Shown here piece by piece: positions 27,163 to 35,308 of a stretch of DNA of 64,000 nt. Made by a program: the position numbers and the translations under genes. Source of the stretch: Natrialbaceae archaeon (GTDB taxonomy: Archaea > Halobacteriota > Halobacteria > Halobacteriales > Natrialbaceae); assembly GCA_003559215.1 (NCBI GenBank), contig PWMF01000155.1, positions 40,710 through 104,709 of the forward strand, in the 5' to 3' direction. Below the pieces are notes generated by a model. The model did not search any database. It worked only from the letters and a program-made list of their open reading frames with translations, and was not told the DNA's origin. Positions within the stretch are counted from its first letter, which is position 1. Each line of letters opens with the position of its first letter.

Positions 27163-28155
27163 ATGCGAGTCCGAACAGTTCTTGGAGGGATCGTCGGAAC
27201 CGTCGGGACGGCCGTGCTCGGAAATCGGTTCCTGAAGCGTCGCGCCGACGAGTTCGAGCACCAGCTTCCCGGCCTCGAGCGAACCTACCGCTGGCGGGGG
27301 ATGGAGGTGAGCTACACCGTCGCCGGCGATCCAAACGACGACGATCTGCTGCTTTTACACGGGATCCACGCCGGCGCCAGCAACTACGAGTTCGAACCCG
27401 TCATCGAGCTGCTGGCCGAAAACTACCGCGTCATCGCCGTCGACCTGCCCGGCTTCGGGCGTTCGGAGCGACCGCCGCTGGTCTACTCCGCGGGGCTGTA
27501 CGCCGAATTTATCCGGGACTTCGCGGCCGACGTCACCGACGAGCCGATCGTCATCGCCTCCTCGCTGACCGGGGCGTTCGCCGTCGACGCGGCCGAAGAG
27601 AGCGAGTTCGAACACCTGGTGTTGATCGGTCCGACCGGGGAGACCGGCGGCAGTCGGCCGTGGCTGCGATCCCTGATCCGCTCGCCCGTCGTCGGTACGA
27701 CGCTGTTTAATCTGCTCGCGAGCAAACCCTCGATCCGGTACTTCTACGACCGCGACGGCTACTACAATCCGGACCGGATCGACGACGACGAGGTCGACTA
27801 CGCCTGGACGAGCGCCCACCAGCCCGGCGCCCGGTATGCGCCCGCCTCCTTCGCCGCGGGGACGCTCGATCCGGACTTCGACTTACAGACCGAGCTCGCC
27901 GCCCTCGAGACGCCGACCACGCTCGTCTGGGGTCGGGACGCCGAGCTCGTCCCGCTGCGGGAGGGACGAACCCTCGCCGACGCGGCCGACCGTGACCTCG
28001 TCGTCATCGACTACGCGACCCAGCTCCCCCACGCCGAACACCCCGAGAAGTTCGTCGAGTACCTGACCACGGAGCTGCTCGAGGGCAACCTCGGCGTCGA
28101 CTCCGAGGCCGGTTCGGACTCCGGTATCGGCTCCGACTCCGACCTCGAGGCCTGA
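27163..28155 (+). CDS. Alpha/beta hydrolase with N-terminal membrane anchor
   Basis: A 330-residue alpha/beta-hydrolase. The N-terminal helix (MRVRTVLGGIVGTVGTAVLG) may anchor it. The oxyanion loop is LLLLHGIHAGASNYEF and the strand-cap motif DLPGFGRSERPP is present. The nucleophile elbow reads ASSLTG instead of the usual GxSxG. A lid region is followed by TLVWGRDAELVPLREG and TQLPHAEHPEKFVEYL with the catalytic His. The substrate is unknown. The C-terminal Ser/Asp/Gly repeat is low complexity. Convergent with nadE. Confidence 0.78.
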   Translation: MRVRTVLGGIVGTVGTAVLGNRFLKRRADEFEHQLPGLERTYRWRGMEVSYTVAGDPNDDDLLLLHGIHAGASNYEFEPVIELLAENYRVIAVDLPGFGRSERPPLVYSAGLYAEFIRDFAADVTDEPIVIASSLTGAFAVDAAEESEFEHLVLIGPTGETGGSRPWLRSLIRSPVVGTTLFNLLASKPSIRYFYDRDGYYNPDRIDDDEVDYAWTSAHQPGARYAPASFAAGTLDPDFDLQTELAALETPTTLVWGRDAELVPLREGRTLADAADRDLVVIDYATQLPHAEHPEKFVEYLTTELLEGNLGVDSEAGSDSGIGSDSDLEA

Positions 28156-28238
28156 CGGACGACCGACCCGCGAGAGCGTCGCTGTCGGGTTCGCGGCAAA
28201 GAAAAACCGTGTGACTCTCGGCTCGAGGCGAGAAGAGC

Positions 28239-29093
28239 TTAGAACAGCGGTTCCGGTTCCGCTGGCGGCGTCCGCTTGTGAGCGCTTTCCTCGTGGAACT
28301 CCTGAATGCGCTCGACCGCCTCGACCGAGGTCTCGGTCAGTCGGGCCGTCACCGACGCGGGGAGGTTGCCGTCGACGTAGAACGCGAGGACGGCGTCGAG
28401 CGTGTCGTAGCTCATTCCCATCTCCTCCTCGTCGGTGCCGTAGTCGACCATCCCGCCGGTCGGGGTCTTCCGGACGACCGACTCGTCGACGCCCAGGTGG
28501 GCCGCGACCTGTCGAACCTGCTGTTTGTACAGGTTGCCGAGCGGGTTACAGTCGACGCCGCCGTCGCCGTACTTGGTCACGTATCCGGTCCCGAGTTCGG
28601 CTCGGTTTCCGGTACCGAGCACGATCCGGTTCTCGCGGTTGGCCAGCAGGTAGATCAGCGTCATCCGAACGCGGGCGCTGGTGTTGCCGACGTAGCGTCC
28701 CTCCCACTCGTCCTCGGAGGGGTTCTCGGTCTCGGCGTCGCCCTGGGCCAGGACCTCCTCCATGATCGAGTCGATGCCGATCACGTCGTAGTCGATGCCG
28801 AGTTCCTCGGCGACGCGCTCGGCGTCGCTCATGTTCTCGTCCTCGTTTACCTCCTTGGGGAGGAGCACGCCGTGAACGTTCTCCGCTCCCAGGGCCTCGA
28901 CGGCGAGGTAGGCGGTCGTCGTGCTGTCGATCCCGCCCGAGAGCGCGATCTCCGCACCGTCCGCGCCCATTGCGTCGACGCGTTCCTGAATGAAATCGGT
29001 CAGGTGATGGACCTGCGCTTCCATCTCGTCTTCGGAAAATCGAAGGTCCACGGGACTGATTTCGTCCTGCGTTTGCTCGTAGAGGTCTGCCAT
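28239..29093 (-). CDS. nadE: NAD+ synthase (ammonia-dependent)
   Basis: A 284-residue NadE converting deamido-NAD to NAD. The ATP-PPi loop ALSGGIDSTTTAYL is near residue 50. ARVRMTLIYLLANRE, LGTGNRAELGTGYVTKYGDG and CNPLGNLYKQQVRQVA are diagnostic. No glutaminase domain is present, so ammonia is the nitrogen donor, as in typical archaeal enzymes. A homodimer in the cytosol. Family-normal length. Confidence 0.94.
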   Translation of the reverse strand: MADLYEQTQDEISPVDLRFSEDEMEAQVHHLTDFIQERVDAMGADGAEIALSGGIDSTTTAYLAVEALGAENVHGVLLPKEVNEDENMSDAERVAEELGIDYDVIGIDSIMEEVLAQGDAETENPSEDEWEGRYVGNTSARVRMTLIYLLANRENRIVLGTGNRAELGTGYVTKYGDGGVDCNPLGNLYKQQVRQVAAHLGVDESVVRKTPTGGMVDYGTDEEEMGMSYDTLDAVLAFYVDGNLPASVTARLTETSVEAVERIQEFHEESAHKRTPPAEPEPLF

Positions 29094-29149
29094 GTGAGTA
29101 CTGGATAACCGAGCGTCTGACTGAAAAGCTATGCGCTTTCGAGAGCAGA

Positions 29150-29389
29150 TCAGGGCCTGATCTCCCCGATTTCGGGTGAACTATCATCTGCGATCTCGGC
29201 CTCGAGCCCCTGCTCGCGGAGCTCCCGGAACACGCCGTCGACAGCGCCGGTCGGAAGGGGGACGGACGCTAGCGTGAGCTCCCGGTCGGTCGCTTCCTCG
29301 ACGAGAAAACACTCGAGGTCGAGTTCGTCACACGCCTCGCGGACGTCATCGCGCCGATCGTCGTCGAGCTTCAGTTGCAATAGACGCAT
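29150..29389 (-). CDS. Stand-alone DUF389-type N-terminal domain
   Basis: A 79-residue protein. MRLLQLKLDDDRRDDVREAC, FLVEEATDRELTLASVPLPT and GAVDGVFRELREQGLEAE match, in my memory, the ACT-like head of haloarchaeal TIGR00341/DUF389 membrane proteins (which start MRLVQ and continue PLPTxAVEPVLxELR). The membrane part is absent: a stop follows at once and only 56 bp remain before nadE. It could be a truncated gene or a free sensory domain. The identity is an inference from remembered sequences. Confidence 0.6.
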   Translation of the reverse strand: MRLLQLKLDDDRRDDVREACDELDLECFLVEEATDRELTLASVPLPTGAVDGVFRELREQGLEAEIADDSSPEIGEIRP

Positions 29390-29457
29390 GCTCAGAAACC
29401 GTCGCGACTCTCCCGCGGAGGCTACTAACCGTTGTGGGTCCCTCTCGAGTCCGCCCG

Positions 29458-29847
29458 TCAGACCGGGCTGAATCCGAGGACGCGCTCGCCGGTCGTCTCG
29501 GAGACCGTGATCTCGAGTTCGATTTCGAGACCGGTCTCGACGGTCTCGAGGTCGGCGCCGACGACCTGACCGGTGAGTCGAACGGGACCGAAGGCGGCGA
29601 CGGCCGTCGCGTAGGGGGCGTCCTCCTCGAAAGCGGGCGTCGGAACGTGGGTGACGGTGAAGGTCTCGATCTCGCCGCTGTCGGGTAGGGCGGTCTCCTC
29701 AAGGTCGGTTGCACCGCAGTCGGGACAGACCCAGCGGGGCGGCAGCGAGGCGTGGCCCTCCGGACACTCGAGGCAGTATGCCTCCCCCTCCTCGGCGGCG
29801 TCGAGCCACTCGTCGAAGCCGGCGTCCTGAACGTCGTCGTCGCTCAT
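29458..29847 (-). CDS. DUF35 zinc-ribbon/OB-fold protein, thiolase partner
   Basis: A 129-residue OB-fold protein with an N-terminal rubredoxin-like zinc ribbon (CLECPEGHASLPPRWVCPDC) and an OB domain (IETFTVTHVPTPAFEED, GPVRLTGQVVGADLET). Its start overlaps the stop of the thiolase gene upstream by four bases. In archaea thiolase, DUF35 and HMG-CoA synthase form a channelling complex in mevalonate synthesis. HMG-CoA synthase is not nearby here, so this pair may serve another acyl-CoA reaction. Confidence 0.85.
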   Translation of the reverse strand: MSDDDVQDAGFDEWLDAAEEGEAYCLECPEGHASLPPRWVCPDCGATDLEETALPDSGEIETFTVTHVPTPAFEEDAPYATAVAAFGPVRLTGQVVGADLETVETGLEIELEITVSETTGERVLGFSPV

Positions 29848-31013
29848 TGTTCCGCCACCTCCAGAACGTGAACGGTGGCGCTCGCGACCGTTCCACCCGC
29901 GTTGTGCGCGACGCCGGTCGTCGCCTCGGAGACGAACTCGCTGTTGGGATGGGCGCCCGAAAGCAGGTCGGCCAGTTCGGCGATCTGGGAGACGCCCGTC
30001 GCCCCGACGGGGTGACCCTTCGCCTTCAGTCCGCCCGAGAGGTTGATCGGCGTTTCGCCGTCCGCCGTCGTCCGACCGTCGCGGGCCGCGGAGATCCCTT
30101 CGCCGACCGGCTCGAGGTCGAGCGCCTCGATCGCGAGCACCTCGGCGATCGTAAAGCAGTCGTGGACCTCGGCGACGTCGACGTCGGCCGCCTCGACCCC
30201 GGCGTCGGCGTAGGCCTCCTCACCAGCCTCGCGGGCGGCGGGTGAGCGCGCGAGGTACTCGCGGTCGTGTAAGGCCATCCGATCGCCGCCCTGGCCCGTC
30301 CCCGAGATCGAGACCGGCGCGTCGAGGTCGTGTTCCTCGGCGTACTCCTCGCTGACCAACACGGCCGCGGCGGCGCCGTCGGAGATCGGACAGGAGTCGT
30401 ACAGACCCAGCGGCTCGGAGACCGGCGGCGCCCCGAGGACGTCCTCGATCTCGATCGCGCTCTGGTACTGGGCCTTCTCGTTGGTGAGGGCGTTCTCGTG
30501 GTTTTTCATCGCGACGTGGGCGAGATCCTCGTGTTCGCCGCCGTACTCGTCGAAGTACGCCTGAGCCATCAGCGCGTAGGCCCCGGGGAAGGTCATGCCC
30601 GCGCGGACCTCCCAGAGGTCGTCGGCCGCGATCGCTAAGGCCTCGGTCGCGCCCGCGGTGCCGAGGTTGGTCATCCGCTCTGCACCTCCGACCAGGACGA
30701 CGTCGTCCTCGCCGTTGCGGATCCGGAATACGGCGTCGCGGACGGCGGCCCCGCTCGAGGCGCAGGCCGACTCGTAGCGGGTCGCTGGCGCCTGAATTCC
30801 CGCGGCCTCGGCCATTAGCGGGCCGTGGTGACCCTGGTGTTCGGACAGTTCGCCCATGAAGTTTCCGTACAACAGTGCGTCGACGTCCGCTCTGGGGACG
30901 CCGCTTTCCTCGAAGGCGGTGACGGTCGCCTCCGCGAAGAGGTCCCGGCTCGTCCGTTCGGGACTGTGACCGAACGCGGTTAACCCGGAACCTGCGACAC
31001 GTACGTTAGACAT
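29844..31013 (-). CDS. Thiolase (acetyl-CoA C-acyltransferase-like)
   Basis: A 389-residue thiolase-fold enzyme. The catalytic Cys is in RYESACASSGAAVRDAV near residue 87, with VHDCFTIAEVLAIEALDL, GGLKAKGHPVGATGVSQ and HNAGGTVASATVHVLE near the end. It lacks the CGGG of classical thiolases, having NAGG instead as in archaeal SCP2-type thiolases. The ATG at 31013 (MSNVRVAG) is preferred to one six bases upstream. Its stop overlaps the DUF35 start, so it is cotranscribed and likely complexed. It condenses acyl-CoAs in the cytosol. Confidence 0.87.
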   Translation of the reverse strand: MSNVRVAGSGLTAFGHSPERTSRDLFAEATVTAFEESGVPRADVDALLYGNFMGELSEHQGHHGPLMAEAAGIQAPATRYESACASSGAAVRDAVFRIRNGEDDVVLVGGAERMTNLGTAGATEALAIAADDLWEVRAGMTFPGAYALMAQAYFDEYGGEHEDLAHVAMKNHENALTNEKAQYQSAIEIEDVLGAPPVSEPLGLYDSCPISDGAAAAVLVSEEYAEEHDLDAPVSISGTGQGGDRMALHDREYLARSPAAREAGEEAYADAGVEAADVDVAEVHDCFTIAEVLAIEALDLEPVGEGISAARDGRTTADGETPINLSGGLKAKGHPVGATGVSQIAELADLLSGAHPNSEFVSEATTGVAHNAGGTVASATVHVLEVAEQ

Positions 31014-31177
31014 ACGCATCCCTTGTGGACGGACCGGTTAATACCCCGCGGTTAATATCTCAACGTCGGCAGTATTGGCCGCCCAGGGCGCGAATTAACT
31101 CTATCTCGAGTTCAACCTGGTGGCTCGTATCGATCGGTTTCCACGCCCTTATCACCGATTCGTTCACACGTTCGAGC

Positions 31178-32245
31178 ATGGAATCCGTTTCGTTCGACGC
31201 CGAACTTCTCGAGGTGCTGACCGAGACCAGCGGGGTCCCCGGCTACGAGGACCGCGTCCGCGAACTCGTCGTCGAGGAACTGGAAGAAACCGTCGATCGC
31301 ATCCGAACCGACGCGATGGGGAACGTCGTCGGCACGCTCGAGGGCGAGTCCGACTACTCCGTCGCCGTCGCAGCCCACATGGACGAGATCGGCTTCATGG
31401 TTCGGAACGTCCGCGGCGAGGACGAGGAGGCCGGCTTCGTCGAACTCGACGCGCTGGGTGGGTGGGACGCCCGCGTCCTGAAGGCCCAGCGAGTGACGAT
31501 CCACACGGAGGACGGTGACCTGCCGGGCGTCATCGGTTCGCCCCCACCTCACACCTTAGACGACGAGGAGCGAGAGAAAACGCCCGAGGTCGAGGACGTC
31601 GCCGTCGACGTCGGGCTCCCCTACGAGGAGGCCGACGAACGGATCTCGCGGGGCGATCTGGTCACGATGGACCAGACCACCGAGCGCGTCGGCGAGACGA
31701 TCACGGGGAAGGCGCTGGACGACCGGGTCTGCCTGTTCGCCATGCTCGAGGCCGCGCGCCGGCTCACCGAGCCAGACGTCACGATCCACTTCTGTGCGAC
31801 GGTCCAGGAGGAGGTCGGTCTCCGGGGCGCGAACGCGCTGGGCGTCGACGTCGACCCCGACCTCGCGGTCGCGCTCGATGTCACCGTTGCTAACGACCTT
31901 CCCGAGTTCGACGACGGCGATCACGTCACGGAGCTTGGCGAGGGAACAGCGATCAAGCTCAAGGACTCGAGCGTGATCACGAACCCGAAGGTCCACCGTC
32001 GGATGCAAGCCGTCGCCGACGAGCGAGGGATCGACTTCCAGCTCGAGATCCTGCCCGCGGGCGGGACCGACACCGCCGGCTTCCAGAACACGGCCGGCGC
32101 GAAGCCCGTGGGCGCGATCTCGATTCCGACGCGGTATCTCCACACCGTCACCGAGACCGCCCACGTCGACGACATCGCGGCGACGATCGATCTGCTCGAG
32201 GCGTTCCTCGAGAGCGAGGACGGCGACCACGAGTACACACTCTGA
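31178..32245 (+). CDS. M42 family metallopeptidase
   Basis: A 355-residue M42 (TET-like) aminopeptidase. The metal ligands and catalytic residues appear in VAVAAHMDEIGFMV (His, Asp), TGKALDDRVCLFA (bridging Asp), CATVQEEVGLRGA (catalytic Glu pair) and PTRYLHTVTETAHVDD (His). The GGTDTAGF segment is also conserved. It forms large dodecamers in related archaea and trims peptides in the cytosol. The ATG at 31178 was chosen because the upstream frame is not conserved. The next gene, a lipoprotein, is 134 bp away. Confidence 0.9.
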   Translation: MESVSFDAELLEVLTETSGVPGYEDRVRELVVEELEETVDRIRTDAMGNVVGTLEGESDYSVAVAAHMDEIGFMVRNVRGEDEEAGFVELDALGGWDARVLKAQRVTIHTEDGDLPGVIGSPPPHTLDDEEREKTPEVEDVAVDVGLPYEEADERISRGDLVTMDQTTERVGETITGKALDDRVCLFAMLEAARRLTEPDVTIHFCATVQEEVGLRGANALGVDVDPDLAVALDVTVANDLPEFDDGDHVTELGEGTAIKLKDSSVITNPKVHRRMQAVADERGIDFQLEILPAGGTDTAGFQNTAGAKPVGAISIPTRYLHTVTETAHVDDIAATIDLLEAFLESEDGDHEYTL

Positions 32246-32379
32246 GAACGACGAACGGCGCCCGGTTCGAGCGACCCGCACCATCAGTTAATACGACGAC
32301 ATGAAAATTGTAGTGAAAGTAACCGACGAATTCATATCAATTCAGTAACCTTTTGTGTATCGTCGGTGTTGACTGTCTC

Positions 32380-32925
32380 GTGGAACGAAGAAACGTGCTA
32401 CTTGGTGGATCAGTGGTGCTGACCAGCGTTCTGGCGGGCTGTGCCAGCGACGACGATAGCGGCGATGACGAGTATCAGGACGGTGATGGAAACGGCGATA
32501 ACGAGAACGGCGACGACGCGAACGGCAACGACGACGACGCCGAAACCGACGACGACGCCGAAACCGACGACGACGGTGACGACGAGGAACTCGACGAGGA
32601 GGACGTCGAGGACCGCGACGAGGGTGAGGACGTCCTCGAGTTCGGCGACCTCGAGATCCTCGAACACGAGCTCGTGATCGAGGAAGACGAGTTCAGCGAC
32701 GATATCGAGGTTGAGGGTGTTATCGAGAACACCGGAGACGAGCAGTTCGACTACGTCGAAGTCGGCGTTCGGATCTACGATCCGGACGGCCACCAGCTCG
32801 ACAGGTACATGACCAACACCCAGGACCTCGACGGCGACCAGACCTGGGCGTTCGAGATCATGGTTCTGGAGGACGCCGAGGACGTCGACGACTACGACAT
32901 CGGGGTCAGCGGCAGTCGGTACTGA
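32380..32925 (+). CDS. Acidic exported lipoprotein, FxLyD-like
   Basis: A 181-residue lipoprotein. ERRNVLLGGSVVLTSVLAGC is a Tat-like signal with lipobox. A 65-residue Asp/Asn/Glu repeat linker follows, based on DDAETDDDAE. The domain then runs LVIEEDEFSDDIEVEGVIEN, then IRVYDPDGHQLDRYMTN, which resembles an FxLyD Ig-like fold. The GTG at 32380 places the signal at the N-terminus. AT-rich sequence upstream (32285-32345) may hold its promoter. Function unknown. Confidence 0.65.
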   Translation: MERRNVLLGGSVVLTSVLAGCASDDDSGDDEYQDGDGNGDNENGDDANGNDDDAETDDDAETDDDGDDEELDEEDVEDRDEGEDVLEFGDLEILEHELVIEEDEFSDDIEVEGVIENTGDEQFDYVEVGVRIYDPDGHQLDRYMTNTQDLDGDQTWAFEIMVLEDAEDVDDYDIGVSGSRY

Positions 32926-33016
32926 CGGCCGGCGGCGGACAGCGACATCACTTTTCCGGATCGGACACGAGAAGCCGCGAGCGTCCGCGAAACGAGGTCT
33001 GCCCGTTCCGATCGAC

Positions 33017-33490
33017 TCAGTCCGGAAGCTGCGCGAGCGAGAACCAGAACGTCTGGATCAGTTCGACCCGCTCGACGAGTTCGTCGGGGTCGACCGGTTT
33101 CGTCAGGTAGGCGTTGGCGCCGGCCGCGTACGCCCGCTGGATGTCGTCGTCGTCGTTCGAACTCGAGAGGACGATGATCGGAATCCTGCTGTGGTCCGGA
33201 TCCGACTTCACCTCGGTGAGTACGTCGTGGCCGTCCGTGTGCGGAAGGTTCAGATCGAGCAGGATCAGGTCGGGCTGGGGGGCGTCGGCGTACTCGCCGC
33301 GCTGGTAGACGAACTCGACCGCCTCGTCGCCGTTGGTGACGACGTGAAGCTGGTGGGGGATATCGGTGACTGCCAGCGCCTCCTGGAGCAGGCGGACGTC
33401 GCCAGGGTTGTCCTCGACCAGAAGGATTTCGGCCTCCTCGGAGCGGCGTTCCGACGACGGAACGCGTTTCGATGCCTCGTTGTCGGTCAT
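33017..33490 (-). CDS. Single-domain response regulator (Rcp1-like)
   Basis: A 157-residue receiver-domain protein. The acidic pocket is EILLVEDNPGDVRLL, the phospho-acceptor Asp79 sits in LILLDLNLPHTDG, the Thr/Ser is VLSSSNDDDD and the conserved Lys is AYLTKPVD. The length and the VEDNPGD and FVYQRGEY segments resemble cyanobacterial Rcp1-type regulators linked to phytochrome-like or PAS kinases. No output domain, so it probably relays phosphate. Its histidine kinase is not in the window. Confidence 0.88.
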   Translation of the reverse strand: MTDNEASKRVPSSERRSEEAEILLVEDNPGDVRLLQEALAVTDIPHQLHVVTNGDEAVEFVYQRGEYADAPQPDLILLDLNLPHTDGHDVLTEVKSDPDHSRIPIIVLSSSNDDDDIQRAYAAGANAYLTKPVDPDELVERVELIQTFWFSLAQLPD

Positions 33491-33647
33491 CGCTCCTCGA
33501 GTACGGATTGTGAGCTCGCGGCGTTCGTCGGCAGCTCGTCGACGGAGAGAGATCGTGCGTCGGTGGCCGACCGTTGCGTGCTCGAAAGTCCCATGTAAGA
33601 GGGGAGACTACCGACCGCGGAGAGAATACGGACTACCTATGTAACGC

Positions 33648-33660
33648 CTTTATATACTCG
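33648..33660 (-). promoter_or_regulatory. TATA box upstream of the response regulator
   Basis: The minus strand reads GAGTATATAAAGG here, a good archaeal TATA element. The nearest downstream minus-strand gene is the response regulator starting at 33490, giving a leader of about 130 nt. On the plus strand the same sequence has no coding partner. Weak since the leader is longer than the usual leaderless pattern. Confidence 0.4.
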
Positions 33661-33769
33661 CCCGGCAACGTCGACTCTCGAGGCCGACGGGCCAGGCGGG
33701 GAGCTTTTTTTGAGTCGAAGCGGGCTCCGGCGTCCGAAAGTCGACAACAGCGAGGGTTCGGGGTCGGTT

Positions 33770-34291
33770 CTACGGCATCTCGTGTACCGTTAGCTCGACG
33801 TCCCGGTACTGGCCCTCGATGTCCGCGACCAGTCGCTCGACGACGGTCTCGGCCTCGTTCAGGATCTTGGGTTCGACCTTTCGGACGACCCAGTCCAGCG
33901 AGACGAAGCGGGGCAGCGAGAGGGCGCTCTCGTCGGCCGAGTACGGATCGTAGGTCGCGTCGAAGTAGATCCGACTCGCCGTCTCGACGCCCGCGGGTGC
34001 CGCGTCGGGTTCGGGCTCGACGCGCCACTCGCCGCTGGCGTCGACGTCGTTGAGCAGGTGCCACTCGAGCGATCGAGGGGCGTCGATCGCAGTCACTTTC
34101 GATCGGGCGGTGTAGTTGAGCTTCCACCAGGCGACCCGGAGATCGTAGACCGAGCCGACGTCGCCGTTTCCGCGGACGCGAACCTCCTCGAGGTGGTCCG
34201 TGTATCGCGGGTAGTCGACGAACGACCGAACGTACGGAAACACCTCCTCCGGCGGGCGGTACGCGACCGTACTGAGCAGGATCCTGTCCAC
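33770..34291 (-). CDS. SRPBCC/START-like protein
   Basis: A 173-residue SRPBCC-fold protein. VDRILLSTVAYRPPEEVFPY begins a helix-grip domain, and YVRSFVDYPRYTDHLEEVRV and SADESALSLPRFVSLDWVVRK follow. It resembles polyketide-cyclase or coenzyme-Q-binding COQ10-type lipid-binding proteins found in halophiles. The GTG at 34291 was chosen because the fold begins there; an upstream frame of about 60 residues is Arg-rich and unlikely. Divergent from the FAD gene at 34432. Confidence 0.65.
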   Translation of the reverse strand: MDRILLSTVAYRPPEEVFPYVRSFVDYPRYTDHLEEVRVRGNGDVGSVYDLRVAWWKLNYTARSKVTAIDAPRSLEWHLLNDVDASGEWRVEPEPDAAPAGVETASRIYFDATYDPYSADESALSLPRFVSLDWVVRKVEPKILNEAETVVERLVADIEGQYRDVELTVHEMP

Positions 34292-34431
34292 GACCGGTAT
34301 AGGACGGGCGTCGATAGTAAGGATTCCCTTTCGGAGAGTCACGCGTCGTGACGGAACGAACACCGACGTTTCGCGCTCGAGGACGCACTCGGTTGGGAAT
34401 CTTCTATACGACGGGCCGTCAACGGCCACGT

Positions 34432-35220
34432 ATGCGAGATGTCTGTATCGTCGGTGGGGGTGTCGCCGGCCTCGCCGCATCGATCTTTACCGCGCGCGCG
34501 GGACTGGACACGCTGGTCGTCGACGGGGGCGAGTCGATCCTCGCGCGCAACGCCAGCCTCGAGAACTACCCCGGGTTTCCCGACGGGATCGACGCCCGTC
34601 GGTACCTCCACCTCACCCGCGAACAGGCCAAAAACGCCGGCGCGACGTTCGAGCTCGGCAAGGTGACCAGCGTCGAATCGGTCGACAGCGGGAGTCCATC
34701 GGCATCGGGAGAAGCCGCGGAGCTCGGCGTCGAGGCCGACCTCGAGGACGGGTTCGTCCTCGAGACCGACGGGGGCGACCCGCTCGAGGCCCGGCGGGTG
34801 ATCGCGGCCTCCTGGTCGGACAGCGACTACCTCGTCCCGCTGGACGTCGGTCGGCTCCAGCGCGGGAACAAACACTTCGTCAGCGTGGACGAGGGGGGCC
34901 GAACCGCCGTCGACGGCGTCTACGCCGCCGGCCGGATCGCCGACGAGCCCCACCAGGCGATCATCGCTGCAGGCCACGGGGCGAAGGTCGGCTTCGCGGT
35001 GATCCACGATGCCGACGTCGGCTTCTACCACGATTGGGTCGTCCCCGAGGGCTACTTTACTGGTCGCGGCCGCGAGGTCCCGCCCGGCTGCGAAGAGATC
35101 GACGACGAGGAGCGCCGACGGCGGGACGAACGTGCCCGCGAAACGATGGTCGAGGCGCTCTCGGAACCGCTCGAGGAGCGACCGACGATGCACCCGAGCG
35201 TCGAGCGTGACCGGGAATGA
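34432..35220 (+). CDS. FAD-binding protein, thioredoxin-reductase-like N-terminal half
   Basis: A 262-residue flavoprotein. The FAD motif VCIVGGGVAGLAASIFTARAG sits at the N-terminus, with DTLVVDGGESIL and GVYAAGRIADEPHQAIIAAG (second FAD contact). No NAD(P)H-binding domain and no CxxC redox motif are present, so it is the FAD domain alone rather than a complete thioredoxin reductase. The C-terminal DDEERRRRDERARETM helix is charged. The IucA/IucC gene starts 88 bp downstream on the same strand. Function uncertain, possibly an FAD-dependent hydroxylase or reductase with a partner. Confidence 0.75.
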   Translation: MRDVCIVGGGVAGLAASIFTARAGLDTLVVDGGESILARNASLENYPGFPDGIDARRYLHLTREQAKNAGATFELGKVTSVESVDSGSPSASGEAAELGVEADLEDGFVLETDGGDPLEARRVIAASWSDSDYLVPLDVGRLQRGNKHFVSVDEGGRTAVDGVYAAGRIADEPHQAIIAAGHGAKVGFAVIHDADVGFYHDWVVPEGYFTGRGREVPPGCEEIDDEERRRRDERARETMVEALSEPLEERPTMHPSVERDRE

Positions 35221-35230
35221 GACGAACTCG

Positions 35231-35281
35231 CCGGATACTGGTCGCCATAACCCCCCTCACTCCGGATACTGAGAGAGGGGG
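35231..35281 (+). promoter_or_regulatory. Direct repeat and hairpin upstream of the siderophore synthetase gene
   Basis: CCGGATACTG occurs twice, at 35231-35240 and 35262-35271, 31 bp apart (about three helix turns). Around the second copy CCCCCTC (35252-35258) pairs with GAGGGGG (35275-35281). The element sits 28-78 bp before the start codon at 35309, suitable for a repressor or activator site. That it is iron-responsive is an inference from the downstream gene. Confidence 0.4.
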
Positions 35282-35308
35282 ACTGCCGATCGTCCGGACG
35301 GGGCAACG

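Noticed and set aside
31014..31177. Extension of the M42 peptidase start to 31025
   Set aside because: The extra 51 residues are Arg/Ser-rich and do not match the family N-terminus.
32461..32630. Possible tandem repeat or microsatellite
   Set aside because: It encodes the Asp/Glu/Asn linker of a lipoprotein, usual in halophilic secreted proteins.
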